This document shows positions 1 to 6,321 of a DNA stretch of 12,162 nucleotides, in pieces. The notes beneath the pieces were generated by a model. It did not search any database, was not told the DNA's origin, and saw only the letters and a program-made list of their open reading frames with translations. A program made the position numbers and the translations under genes. Numbering within the stretch: the first letter of the stretch is position 1; the number at the start of each line of letters is the position of its first letter. The DNA is taken from NCBI GenBank assembly GCA_040755415.1, contig JBFMAZ010000119.1, positions 1 to 12,162 of the forward strand. The letters are read 5' to 3'. Origin of the DNA: QYQD01 sp040755415 (GTDB taxonomy: Bacteria; Desulfobacterota; QYQD01).

Positions 1-247
1 GTAATTACGAAAAATTCGCCGCCCTAACACTTTTTCAAAAGTCAAGCAAAAAACGACATGGATGCAAAATTTTTCTCCGTTTTCTCAGTATTCAACATAT
101 GCAAAAACCTAACCGGACAAAGCTGAGTTATAGAGGGCAATTATTTACCCGTAGGACAGGTGTCTCGCCTGACAAAAGGGGGATGTTCAGGTGAAAAATA
201 TAAATTTTTCTCTGCGTTCTTTGCGTCTCTGCGGTGAATATAGTCTG
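1..247. other. Gene-free left edge with two repeat fragments
   Basis: No convincing coding frame is seen. Two dispersed-repeat fragments lie here. At 150-172 there is a hairpin-forming ACAGG..CGCCTG unit whose reverse complement recurs at 5606-5626. At 205-239 there is a CTGCG/TTTGCG/CTGCGGTGAA unit related to 7443-7478 and 7721-7757. The second unit ends a few bases past the stop of the minus-strand activator at 248. No clear terminator for that gene is visible. Confidence 0.6.
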
Positions 248-1708
248 TTAGGCCCGCTGAATACCGTGTTTTTTCAGCAGGTAGTACATTTCGGAACGGC
301 TGATTTTAAGGGCTTTGGCTGTCTGGCTGATTTTACCTTCATGCCTTCCCAGGGTCTCTTTTATTAAGTTACGCTCAAAGCGCCAACTAGCTTCCTTCAG
401 CCCTTCCCCTTGATTTTGGCCCATCTTGAGTTCCAGATTATCCGGGGTTATCCAACGCTGTTCCGCCATTACGGCAGCCCGTCTTATACGGTTAACAAGC
501 TCCCGGACATTACCCGGCCAGTGGTGATTCTTAAGGGCAGTCAATGCCTCCCGGGTAAACCCACCTATATTTTTGCCTACCTTTTGGGCATACTCACGCA
601 GGAACATCTCCGCCATAATAACGATGTCCTCTCCCCGTTCACGCAAGGCCGGCATGTGAATCGTGACGACGTTTAATCTATAAAAGAGATCTTCCCGGAA
701 GCGACCTTCGGCGATATCCTTTTCGAGGTCGCGATTGGTAGCGGCGATGATACGTAAATCGACCTGGATACTCTCCCGGCCGCCCACTCTCTCGATCCGG
801 TAATCCTCCAGAAACCGTAAAAGTTTTACCTGGAGGGACGGGGGCAGCTCTCCTACTTCATCCAGGAAAAGGGTACCCCCCGCAGCATACTCAATGCGGC
901 CCCGCACCTGCCTCTCAGCCCCGGTAAACGCCCCTTTTTCATAGCCAAATAATTCCGACTCCAGGAGTTCCTTAGGGATAGCCCCACAATTTATGGGAAT
1001 AAACGGGCCATTTTGCCTCAGGCTCCTTTCATGAATGGCCCTGGCCGCCATCTCTTTGCCCGTGCCTGTTTCGCCAATAATCAGGACAGGCACGTCTGCC
1101 GTGGCTACCTTACGAATCAAATGAAATACGGTCTTCATCTTATCGCAGGTCCCGACCATCTCCTCATCGTTGCTGTCATATATCTCGGTATTACGACCCA
1201 AAAGGTATCTTCTTATGGTTCTGGCAATGGCGTGGACTTCAGGATCGGAAAGCTTCCCGATCAAATCCATGAGACTCTTCCTGGTGATAACCGTATCACG
1301 TTTTTCAAAATAGTCCGGGTCATCAAAGGATAATAAATAGGTGCAGTGAGGACAATGGGAAGGCTGGTTATCCCCGACAGGCATACCACAGTAAGGACAG
1401 TTACTTAATGGTGTAAGCCGGGTACGAACAAAGGACCATATAGAGGAAACAACCTCGTGATTCACGCCGAAGAATTCGGCAGCAAATCCACCATTATCCG
1501 TTCTCTTTACCTTAGCTATGACATTAGGCGGCTCAGGTAGAAACGGCACCGTCAGGGCAAGTTCAATAAAAGAGTGTTTTGGGGGACAACTATGGGCGTT
1601 AATAAAGATACCTTTCAAACTGAGGTTGGTAATGGACCCGGATACGGCTTGATTTTGATAACTGAAGACGACCTTACTATCAAATGGTATCCGTGGCTCT
1701 GTTCGCAC
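248..1708 (-). CDS. PilZ-zinc ribbon sigma-54-dependent transcriptional activator
   Basis: A 486-residue bacterial enhancer-binding protein that should activate RNA polymerase carrying sigma-54 by ATP hydrolysis. Residues 1-95 look like a PilZ domain with both cyclic-di-GMP motifs: RxxxR (R2, R6) and NxSxxG (N28, S30, G33). A zinc ribbon follows (C104, C107, C119, C122). The AAA+ domain spans about 185-430, with Walker A GETGTGKE (212-219), the sigma-54 contact loop GAFTGA (259-264), Walker B LFLDE (280-284) and WPGNVREL (397-404). A Fis-type helix-turn-helix lies at about 456-484. There is no phosphoreceiver domain, so the likely input is a small molecule, plausibly cyclic-di-GMP. The GTG start is supported by an AAGGGAGG ribosome site 7-8 bases upstream on the minus strand. 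The gene stands alone; its targets are unknown. Confidence 0.93.
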   Translation of the reverse strand: MRTEPRIPFDSKVVFSYQNQAVSGSITNLSLKGIFINAHSCPPKHSFIELALTVPFLPEPPNVIAKVKRTDNGGFAAEFFGVNHEVVSSIWSFVRTRLTPLSNCPYCGMPVGDNQPSHCPHCTYLLSFDDPDYFEKRDTVITRKSLMDLIGKLSDPEVHAIARTIRRYLLGRNTEIYDSNDEEMVGTCDKMKTVFHLIRKVATADVPVLIIGETGTGKEMAARAIHERSLRQNGPFIPINCGAIPKELLESELFGYEKGAFTGAERQVRGRIEYAAGGTLFLDEVGELPPSLQVKLLRFLEDYRIERVGGRESIQVDLRIIAATNRDLEKDIAEGRFREDLFYRLNVVTIHMPALRERGEDIVIMAEMFLREYAQKVGKNIGGFTREALTALKNHHWPGNVRELVNRIRRAAVMAEQRWITPDNLELKMGQNQGEGLKEASWRFERNLIKETLGRHEGKISQTAKALKISRSEMYYLLKKHGIQRA

Positions 1709-1788
1709 GTTTATCCCTCCCTTCCCTGGTTGCCTATTGTAATATCGTCAAAATTAACCACAGGACACAGCGCGGCCAAGCCGCAACC

Positions 1789-1934
1789 AAATCCGAATAT
1801 CGAAATCCGAAACAAATCCGAAATCCAAATATCGAATGTTAGAAACGTCCATCAGCAATGCCTTCGATTTTTCGTTTTGGTCATTGCTTTCATTTGAATT
1901 TGTTTCGAGTTTCGTGCTTCGGATTTCGAATTTC
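1789..1934. repeat. AT-rich inverted-repeat element (CGAAATCCGAAACAAA family), copy 1
   Basis: The left arm (1789-1840) is built from CGAATATCGAAATCC and CCGAAACAAATCC words. The right arm (1894-1934) carries the complementary words ATTTGTTTCGAG and GGATTTCGAATTT. The arms could pair imperfectly around a central stretch of about 50 bases. Related copies are at 2824-2953 and 12010-12060, with a fragment at 2635-2662. No coding content or transposase is associated. The origin of the family is unknown. Confidence 0.75.
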
Positions 1935-2135
1935 CCATCTCTGTGGCTGTTTTTCATAAAACTTTTGACATTACCCCTATTGTTGAGCCGTAGATATACA
2001 TTAATTCTGCGGGCCGGGTGCTAACATGTCAATTATAATTTTATTATCCCAATCATGATGGTCTCGTAAGCTTGACCCTCATCTATAGCTCCAGGAAATA
2101 TTGCGACCTCAGCGGGAACTTAAAATTAGGAGTAA

Positions 2136-2245
2136 GAATACCGGGTGAAAGCGCACCGCTGCGCATGTAAGCAAACGGTATTCGGCTGCCGGACAACCGG
2201 GATCATAATCAGCGCATCCGTGCGCCTGTGAGTGAATGGCAATTC
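2136..2245. repeat. Two related hairpin units repeated at 61-base spacing
   Basis: Unit 1 has an outer stem GAATACCG (2136-2143) with CGGTATTC (2176-2183) and an inner stem GCGCA (2151-2155) with TGCGC (2160-2164). Unit 2 repeats the inner stem as GCGCA (2212-2216) with TGCGC (2221-2225) and ends in GGCAATTC (2238-2245). Bases 2151-2180 and 2212-2241 match at 21 of 30 positions by eye; most differences are transitions. This could be a small structured RNA, a protein-binding repeat or an old mobile fragment. No known family is recognised. Confidence 0.5.
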
Positions 2246-2366
2246 TTAATTATTGCAACAGTTGTGCCACCATTTTGATTTAAGGTCCTATCTCTGATAA
2301 CTAATGGAAATTACTGCGGATTAATTTATACATAAACATGTATCATGTGACTGAGGCAGGCATGTG

Positions 2367-2439
2367 TGAAAAAAGTTTCCATCATTATTTAAAATAGAGA
2401 AAATATTTCCACACATCCTGAGGTGGAAATGTTTTTCAC
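2367..2439. other. Overlapping, mutually exclusive hairpins
   Basis: One stem pairs 2400-2412 with 2423-2435 (13 pairs including one G-U, ten-base loop) and is followed by T residues. A competing stem pairs 2367-2382 with 2424-2439 (14 of 16 positions). Both use the same right arm, so only one can form at a time. This layout resembles an attenuator or a factor-independent terminator, but no transcript starting upstream can be shown from sequence alone. Confidence 0.4.
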
Positions 2440-2725
2440 TACGCTGTATTCGTAACATCAGCTATTATAACTAAAACCCATCAAAAGTAGATGATAGATT
2501 GACATTTCCTATTTGACTACGCGACTGTTTTTGTAGATATTTAAAAAATGTCAAGAAGACAAGGGGTCCTTGATCCACCATCAAACTATTGACAGAGAGC
2601 AATGGGTGATCTCCGATTACCAGGCAGCCGGGTTCAAATCCGAATATCGAATATCGAAATCCGGTAACACTTTAGCTGCTTGAAAAAAGCTGGTCGTCCA
2701 GAAAGCGGCGCCTCAAAAATCCCCC

Positions 2726-2827
2726 TTAATCCCCCTTTTTCAAAGGGGGAAACGTCTCTCCTCCCTTTGGAAAAGGGAGGTTGGGAGGGATTTTAAAATG
2801 CTTTTTCAAACAGCTAAATTGATACGA
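2726..2827 (+). repeat. 102-bp repeat, perfect inverted copy at window end
   Basis: This stretch is the exact reverse complement of 12061-12162, checked base by base, up to the end of the window. It contains a CCCCCTTTTTCAAAGGGGG hairpin, a second hairpin CCTCCCTTTGGAAAAGGGAGG, and a TTTTAAAATGC/CAGCTAAATTGATACG tail. A diverged partial copy in the orientation of the right-hand copy lies at 10218-10283. It carries no coding sequence. Confidence 0.92.
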
Positions 2828-2953
2828 AATCCGAAACAAATTCAAATGTCCAAATTCCCAATGTTCCAAACGACGGCAGCGCTGATGGTTTTGGATTTGA
2901 ATTTTGGTGATTCGATATTGTTTCGAGATTCGTGCTTCGAATTTCGGATTTGA
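2824..2953. repeat. AT-rich inverted-repeat element, copy 2
   Basis: Same family as 1789-1934. The left arm starts ACGAAATCCGAAACAAATTC and directly abuts the tail of the 102-bp repeat. The right arm (2911-2953) has TTCGATATTGTTTCGAG and CGAATTTCGGATTTG. The arms are complementary around a centre with GGCAGCGCTG. The same association of this family with the 102-bp repeat is seen at 12010-12162, which suggests the two form one composite unit. Confidence 0.7.
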
Positions 2954-3051
2954 AATAACGCTGCACAGCAACCATGGTGTGTTTACGGTCAGTAGCTAAC
3001 TCGTACGAAAATAGGCGGATTTTTAGGAGTCAGTAGTAAGGGAGAGTATTT

Positions 3052-3702
3052 GTGCAACAACCCGTTGACTGTCGCGGACTGGCCTGTCCGCAGCCGGTTC
3101 TTCGTACCAAACAGGCCCTGGAAGAAATATCCACAGGCTCAATCATAGTTATAGTTGACAATGAAGCCTCCAAAGGAAATGTCACCCGCTTTGCGGAAAG
3201 CCAGGGCTGTAAGGTCTCTGTTGAAGAAAAGGGAGGGAATTTCTATCTTGCCATCGAAAAAAAAGAAGAGAGTAAGGCACCCGGTGTAACGCCCCTTGAA
3301 GTTATCACCTGCCCGACAGGGTCGGACGCGGCTGGCCAGCCGGGCCAACAGAACATGCCTTCGAAAAAGGAGGCCATCCTTGTCTTTAAATCGGATCAGA
3401 TGGGTATTGGAGAGGCAGCCCTGGGCAAGATACTCGTTCAGGCCCTGCTTAAGACCCTGCCCAGCCTGGATGAAAAACCGGCCAAGCTGATCTTTTATAA
3501 TCGTGGCGTGTACTTAACTATAGAAGATTCAGAGGTTCTTCCGATATTAAAGAATCTGGCGGCAAACGGCATGGAAATCTTGGTCTGCGGCACCTGCCTG
3601 GATTATTATCACCTGAAAGAAAAACTGGCGGTCGGCGCTATTTCCAATATGTTTTCCATCCTGGAAACCATGCTCAAGGCCGATAAGGTCATTTTTCCGT
3701 AA
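3052..3702 (+). CDS. yedF: YedF-like sulfurtransferase/selenium metabolism protein (TusA domain plus DsrE-like domain)
   Basis: 216 residues. The TusA/SirA domain (about 1-72) carries the signature DCRGLACPQPV, with C12 in the CPxP motif as the likely persulfide or selenide acceptor. A linker of about 30 residues leads to a DsrE-like domain (about 105-216) containing CGTCLDYY (C179, C182) and the LAVGAISNM stretch typical of selenium-metabolism YedF proteins. It is presumably cytoplasmic and passes S or Se as a Cys-bound persulfide-type group. The start is GTG at 3052, with GGGAG at 3040-3044 as ribosome site. The next gene, a class V aminotransferase, starts 3 bases after the stop, so the two are almost certainly co-translated. 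Both domains and all three motif cysteines are intact; none is replaced by an in-frame TGA. The role in selenium rather than sulfur transfer is inferred from context. Confidence 0.9.
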   Translation: MQQPVDCRGLACPQPVLRTKQALEEISTGSIIVIVDNEASKGNVTRFAESQGCKVSVEEKGGNFYLAIEKKEESKAPGVTPLEVITCPTGSDAAGQPGQQNMPSKKEAILVFKSDQMGIGEAALGKILVQALLKTLPSLDEKPAKLIFYNRGVYLTIEDSEVLPILKNLAANGMEILVCGTCLDYYHLKEKLAVGAISNMFSILETMLKADKVIFP

Positions 3703-3705
3703 GCC

Positions 3706-4851
3706 ATGACGCCCATTTACTGTGATCAGGCCGCCACGTCTTTTCCCAAACCCAAGGCAGTAATCGAGGCCATTTCTTCATTCCTTACCAATACCTCAGG
3801 AAGTCCGGGACGTTCGGCACACAGATACGCTATAGAGGCGGGTAGGGCGGTCTTCGAGGCCCGCGAGGGGGTAGCGGATTTCTTCAATTGTCCTTCTTCC
3901 GAACAGGTCATCTTTACGGCCAATGTCACGGAATCCCTGAACCTCGTCCTTTTGGGACTTCTCCAACCCGGCGACCACGTGGTTACCACCTCTATGGAGC
4001 ATAATTCGGTTATGCGGCCCCTGCAATATCTCAAGGAGTCCCGCAATGTGGATTTTACTGTAGTTTCCTGTGACGATCGGGGGCGGCTTGACCCGGAGGA
4101 TATCCAAAAGGCCCTGCGGCCGGAGACAAGACTCGTTGTAGTCAACCACGCCTCTAACGTGACGGGGACCATACTTCCGATTGAAGCCGTGGGCGAAATC
4201 AAGGGGGATGCCTTTTTTCTTATAGATACGGCGCAGAGCGCCGGCGTGATACCTATTGATATGCAGGGGGCCGGGGTCGATTTTCTGGCCTTTACCGGCC
4301 ATAAATCACTCTTGGGCCCTGCGGGAATCGGCGGACTCTGCTTGTCTAAGGACATTCGCCTAAACCCCCTTAAGAGGGGTGGAACCGGAAGTCGTTCTGA
4401 GTCGTGGGCGCATCCTGATTTCCTTCCGGACCGTTATGAAAGCGGCACGCCCAATACCGTAGGTATCGTCGGATTGGATGCCGGAATAAGATTCATCCAG
4501 GAACAAGGGCTTGAACGCATACGGGGCCACGAATTGCAACTTATCCGGCAGATGATGGAGGGGCTAAGCGGTATCAAGTGCGTAAAAATTTATGGTCCCC
4601 GGGCTGCCGATGAAAAGACGGGTATTGTCTCTTTGAATATTGAGGGTAAAAGCCCCTCTGAGGTATGTCTGATCCTCGACAGGAAATATGGTATAATGAC
4701 CCGTGGCGGGCTGCACTGCGCCCCTATAGCCCACAAGACCATCGGCACGTTCCCGGACGGCACCGTCCGTCTTTCCCTTAGTTATTTCAATATCATGGAG
4801 GAAGTTGACCAGGTCATAAGGGCGATAGATGAGATAAGCCACGGAAAGTAA
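3706..4851 (+). CDS. Cysteine desulfurase family protein (class V aminotransferase)
   Basis: 381 residues, full length for the family. A PLP enzyme expected to remove sulfur (or selenium) from cysteine (or selenocysteine), leaving alanine and an enzyme-bound persulfide. Visible residues: N-terminal DQAATSFPKP, H99 in MEHN stacking on PLP, D174 and Q177 in DTAQSAG, PLP-binding lysine K200 in TGHKSLLGP, ESGTPN (245-250) and catalytic C338 in RGGLHCAP. The sequence style and neighbours match the cysteine desulfurase subfamily that travels with YedF and DUF3343 (the EF2568 type named in studies of selenium-dependent molybdenum hydroxylases). It is therefore a better candidate for Se/S donor to YedF than a housekeeping IscS or SufS; no scaffold or Suf/Isc genes are nearby. 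Start ATG at 3706, 3 bases after yedF. Exact substrate not decidable from sequence. Confidence 0.92.
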   Translation: MTPIYCDQAATSFPKPKAVIEAISSFLTNTSGSPGRSAHRYAIEAGRAVFEAREGVADFFNCPSSEQVIFTANVTESLNLVLLGLLQPGDHVVTTSMEHNSVMRPLQYLKESRNVDFTVVSCDDRGRLDPEDIQKALRPETRLVVVNHASNVTGTILPIEAVGEIKGDAFFLIDTAQSAGVIPIDMQGAGVDFLAFTGHKSLLGPAGIGGLCLSKDIRLNPLKRGGTGSRSESWAHPDFLPDRYESGTPNTVGIVGLDAGIRFIQEQGLERIRGHELQLIRQMMEGLSGIKCVKIYGPRAADEKTGIVSLNIEGKSPSEVCLILDRKYGIMTRGGLHCAPIAHKTIGTFPDGTVRLSLSYFNIMEEVDQVIRAIDEISHGK

Positions 4852-4857
4852 GTACTC

Positions 4858-4914
4858 AGGTTCACGGTTCGAGGTTCAGGGTTAACGAAACCCGGAACGG
4901 TGAACGGTGAACCT
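4858..4914. repeat. GGTTCACGGTTC palindromic repeat
   Basis: AGGTTCACGGTTC (4858-4870) is the near-complement of GAACGGTGAACCT (4902-4914), 12 of 13 positions, so the stretch can fold into a hairpin. A shorter block of the same words lies at 5010-5027 (CCGTGAACCGTGAACCT). It sits between the desulfurase stop and the DUF3343 gene and overlaps the most upstream possible start of the latter. Confidence 0.7.
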
Positions 4915-5293
4915 TAAAAAGATGTCTACGAACAGGCCAGACGAACACGTGTTGCCGTTCGTGGATTTATCAACTATCTCAAGAAATATGAAGAGATCAA
5001 GGCAACCAACCGTGAACCGTGAACCTAACAACCTGAGTAGTTACAGTGACGCAAAAATTATCCTTATCTTTGACTCCATTCACTATGTCCTCAAGGCGGA
5101 GAAGGCACTCAAAAAAGAGAATATCCCTTGTGAACTCATACCCGTCCCGCGCGAAATCAGTTCAGACTGCGGTATGGCCCTGGCTATAGATGAAAGCGCC
5201 GGCGATGTCGCCAGGGAGAGGCTGGCAGAACACCATCTGGAATTTTCCATATTCCGAAAGGCCGGAAAAGGCTATTTCAAGGCCCCCGCATAA
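4907..5293 (+). CDS. DUF3343 (Se/S carrier-like) protein
   Basis: The frame encodes up to 128 residues; the recognisable domain covers about residues 46-128. It has the family pattern of a hydrophobic first strand (IILIFDSIHYVLKAEK), a central IPCELIPVPREISSDCGMAL with C75 and C88, and a C-terminal IFRKAGKGYF. DUF3343 proteins are short, roughly 80-100 residues, and are described as putative Se/S carriers. As the third gene after yedF and the desulfurase it fits a selenium- or sulfur-relay role (inference). The start is uncertain. The GTG at 4907 gives the longest frame but lies in a palindromic repeat. ATG codons at 4922 and 4988 lack ribosome sites. GTG at 5012 has CAAGG nine bases upstream and would give a 93-residue protein of usual family length. 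The N-terminal 35-45 residues may not be translated. Confidence 0.82.
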   Translation: MNLKKMSTNRPDEHVLPFVDLSTISRNMKRSRQPTVNREPNNLSSYSDAKIILIFDSIHYVLKAEKALKKENIPCELIPVPREISSDCGMALAIDESAGDVARERLAEHHLEFSIFRKAGKGYFKAPA

Positions 5294-5670
5294 AACCCTT
5301 CCCAGAGATACTACACTAGTGCTCATCCGAAAACCCCTATATTCCCTCCCCCTTTGACGGGGGAGGGTTAGGGTGGGGGTGAAAAAGTGGGCAATTTCAA
5401 GTTGTTCCCCCTCCCCTTAATCCCCTCCCGCCAGGGGAGGGGGAAGTTTTGGAGGACTTTTTGGATGGAAGCTAACCTGCATCCCCGAACAACAAAATTC
5501 TTGCCAATTGATAACAACTACGCTACCTTTGCTTGAAGTCCCGTAGGGTGGGCTTTGCCCACCAAAAGAATGATGGCGGGTAAAACCCACCGTGCGGGAC
5601 TGTCGACAGGCGGGACGCCTGTCCTACGAAGGGACGTTTTCGGATGGAAACAGGCCAGAAGGCGATGTAT
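5294..5670. other. Repeat patchwork between DUF3343 and YkgJ genes
   Basis: No gene. Pieces in order: a TAGTGCTCATCCGAAAA end (5317-5333) related to the ends of the 10030-10426 element; CCCTCCCC/GGGGGAGGG tracts (5341-5450) able to fold; a TTTTTGGATGGAAG end (5458-5471); a GTAGGGTGGGCTTTGCCCACC hairpin (5543-5563) with a degenerate partner (5576-5592); an ACAGGCG-GGA-CGCCTGT hairpin (5606-5622); and a TTTTCGGATG end (5637-5646). The outer ends are inverted to each other, so 5317-5646 may be a diverged relative of the 10030-10426 element. Confidence 0.6.
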
Positions 5671-6069
5671 ATGGATTCCGAAGAAATATTATTCACTTGT
5701 CAGATGTGTGATGACTGCTGTCATGGCGAGAACACCATATGCCTGACTCCGGCCGATGTATCCCGTATGGCTTCCGGCCTGGGTCTTCCTGAAAGCGAAT
5801 TTCTGGAAAGATATTGCATCTCCAAGGGCCCATACGTCCAGATGAAGGTAGTGAACAACCACTGCATATTCTGGGATAGAAAATGTTCCATACACGCGTT
5901 TAAGCCTGGGCGTTGCCGGGAATGGCCCTTTGTCCCCAGCCTCCTTGATCAGGCCAGCTTTCTAATAATTCAACAAAATTGTCCCGGTTTTAATAAGGAC
6001 ATCACTTTCGAGGATGCCCTGCCCTATATCGAGAGCGTCCTTGGCAGAGAACCGGCGGCAAAGGAATGA
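5671..6069 (+). CDS. YkgJ family cysteine-cluster protein
   Basis: 132 residues from the start chosen here. It resembles the YkgJ / CxxCxxCC family, small cytoplasmic proteins thought to bind zinc or an iron-sulfur cluster; function unknown. Cysteines: C10, C13, C16 and C17 (CQMCDDCC), C24, C49, C65, C72 (CSIH), C82 (GRCREWPF) and C104 (NCPGF). The C-KPGRCREWPF-NCPGF order is the family hallmark. The frame stays open upstream, with ATG at 5644 and 5665, but 5644 lies in a dispersed repeat (CGGATGGAAA). Only the ATG at 5671 has an AGAAGG site at a good distance (5657-5662, 8 bases away). It lies 377 bases after DUF3343 behind repeats, so it is probably a separate unit. Confidence 0.88.
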   Translation: MDSEEILFTCQMCDDCCHGENTICLTPADVSRMASGLGLPESEFLERYCISKGPYVQMKVVNNHCIFWDRKCSIHAFKPGRCREWPFVPSLLDQASFLIIQQNCPGFNKDITFEDALPYIESVLGREPAAKE

Positions 6070-6155
6070 AGCCGGCGGGTAAAGCTAAAGAGCGGGCAAA
6101 AAACCGCAAAGAACACGAAAAAATGATCTTAAATTTTTAAAAAAATCTGCGCCCT

Positions 6156-6288
6156 GAGACCTTTGAAAAGTACCTTATTTGTCATTGCGAGCAAAGCGAA
6201 GCAATCTCATAAGCCAGTGATAATCGGAGAGATTGCCACGGCGCATATGCGCCTCGCAATGACCGGAAGCGAGTTTTTCAAAGGTCTC
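6156..6288. repeat. 133-bp element with perfect 14-bp terminal inverted repeats
   Basis: GAGACCTTTGAAAA (6156-6169) is exactly complementary to 6275-6288. Inside, GTCATTGCGAG (6181-6191) pairs with CTCGCAATGAC (6253-6263), and GCAATCTC pairs with GAGATTGC. The whole element can fold into a cruciform or long hairpin. It belongs to the CATTGCGAGC/GCAATCTC type of palindromic repeat found in many bacterial genomes. It has no coding capacity. It separates the YkgJ gene from the universal stress gene. Confidence 0.85.
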
Positions 6289-6321
6289 TAATACTATCCG
6301 GGATGAAGGGAGACCCACTTC

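Larger units (their letters stand above)
1709..3051. other. Long gene-free region between divergent genes
   Basis: 1.3 kb separating the minus-strand activator from the plus-strand yedF-like gene. Short open frames here fall inside inverted repeats and show no protein-like features. From left to right it holds: a GCGGC-CAA-GCCGC hairpin near 1772-1784; AT-rich inverted-repeat elements at 1789-1934 and 2824-2953; twin hairpins at 2136-2245; competing hairpins at 2367-2439; a stray fragment of the AT-rich family at 2635-2662; and a 102-bp repeat at 2726-2827. The part from 2030 to 2630 seems unique and could carry promoters. A weak sigma-70-like candidate is TTGACT (2513-2518), 17 bases, GATATT (2536-2541), reading towards yedF, but it would leave a leader of about 500 bases. 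Confidence 0.6.

Noticed and set aside
1754..2024. Short frames on both strands downstream of the activator start
   Set aside because: Made of the AT-rich inverted repeat; residues are translated repeat words.
2625..2645. GGGTTCAAATCC resembling a tRNA T arm
   Set aside because: The five-base stem does not pair and no other cloverleaf arms are found; it runs into the AT-rich repeat family.
2726..2971. 81-residue minus-strand frame
   Set aside because: Consists of the 102-bp repeat and AT-rich element; not protein-like.
3726..4355. Long minus-strand frames (also 3796-4302) opposite the desulfurase
   Set aside because: Shadows of a strongly conserved plus-strand gene; no motif or ribosome site.
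3052..5293. Selenoprotein with in-frame TGA in the selenium-type genes
   Set aside because: All key positions are cysteine codons and reading frames end at TAA without extended homology beyond.
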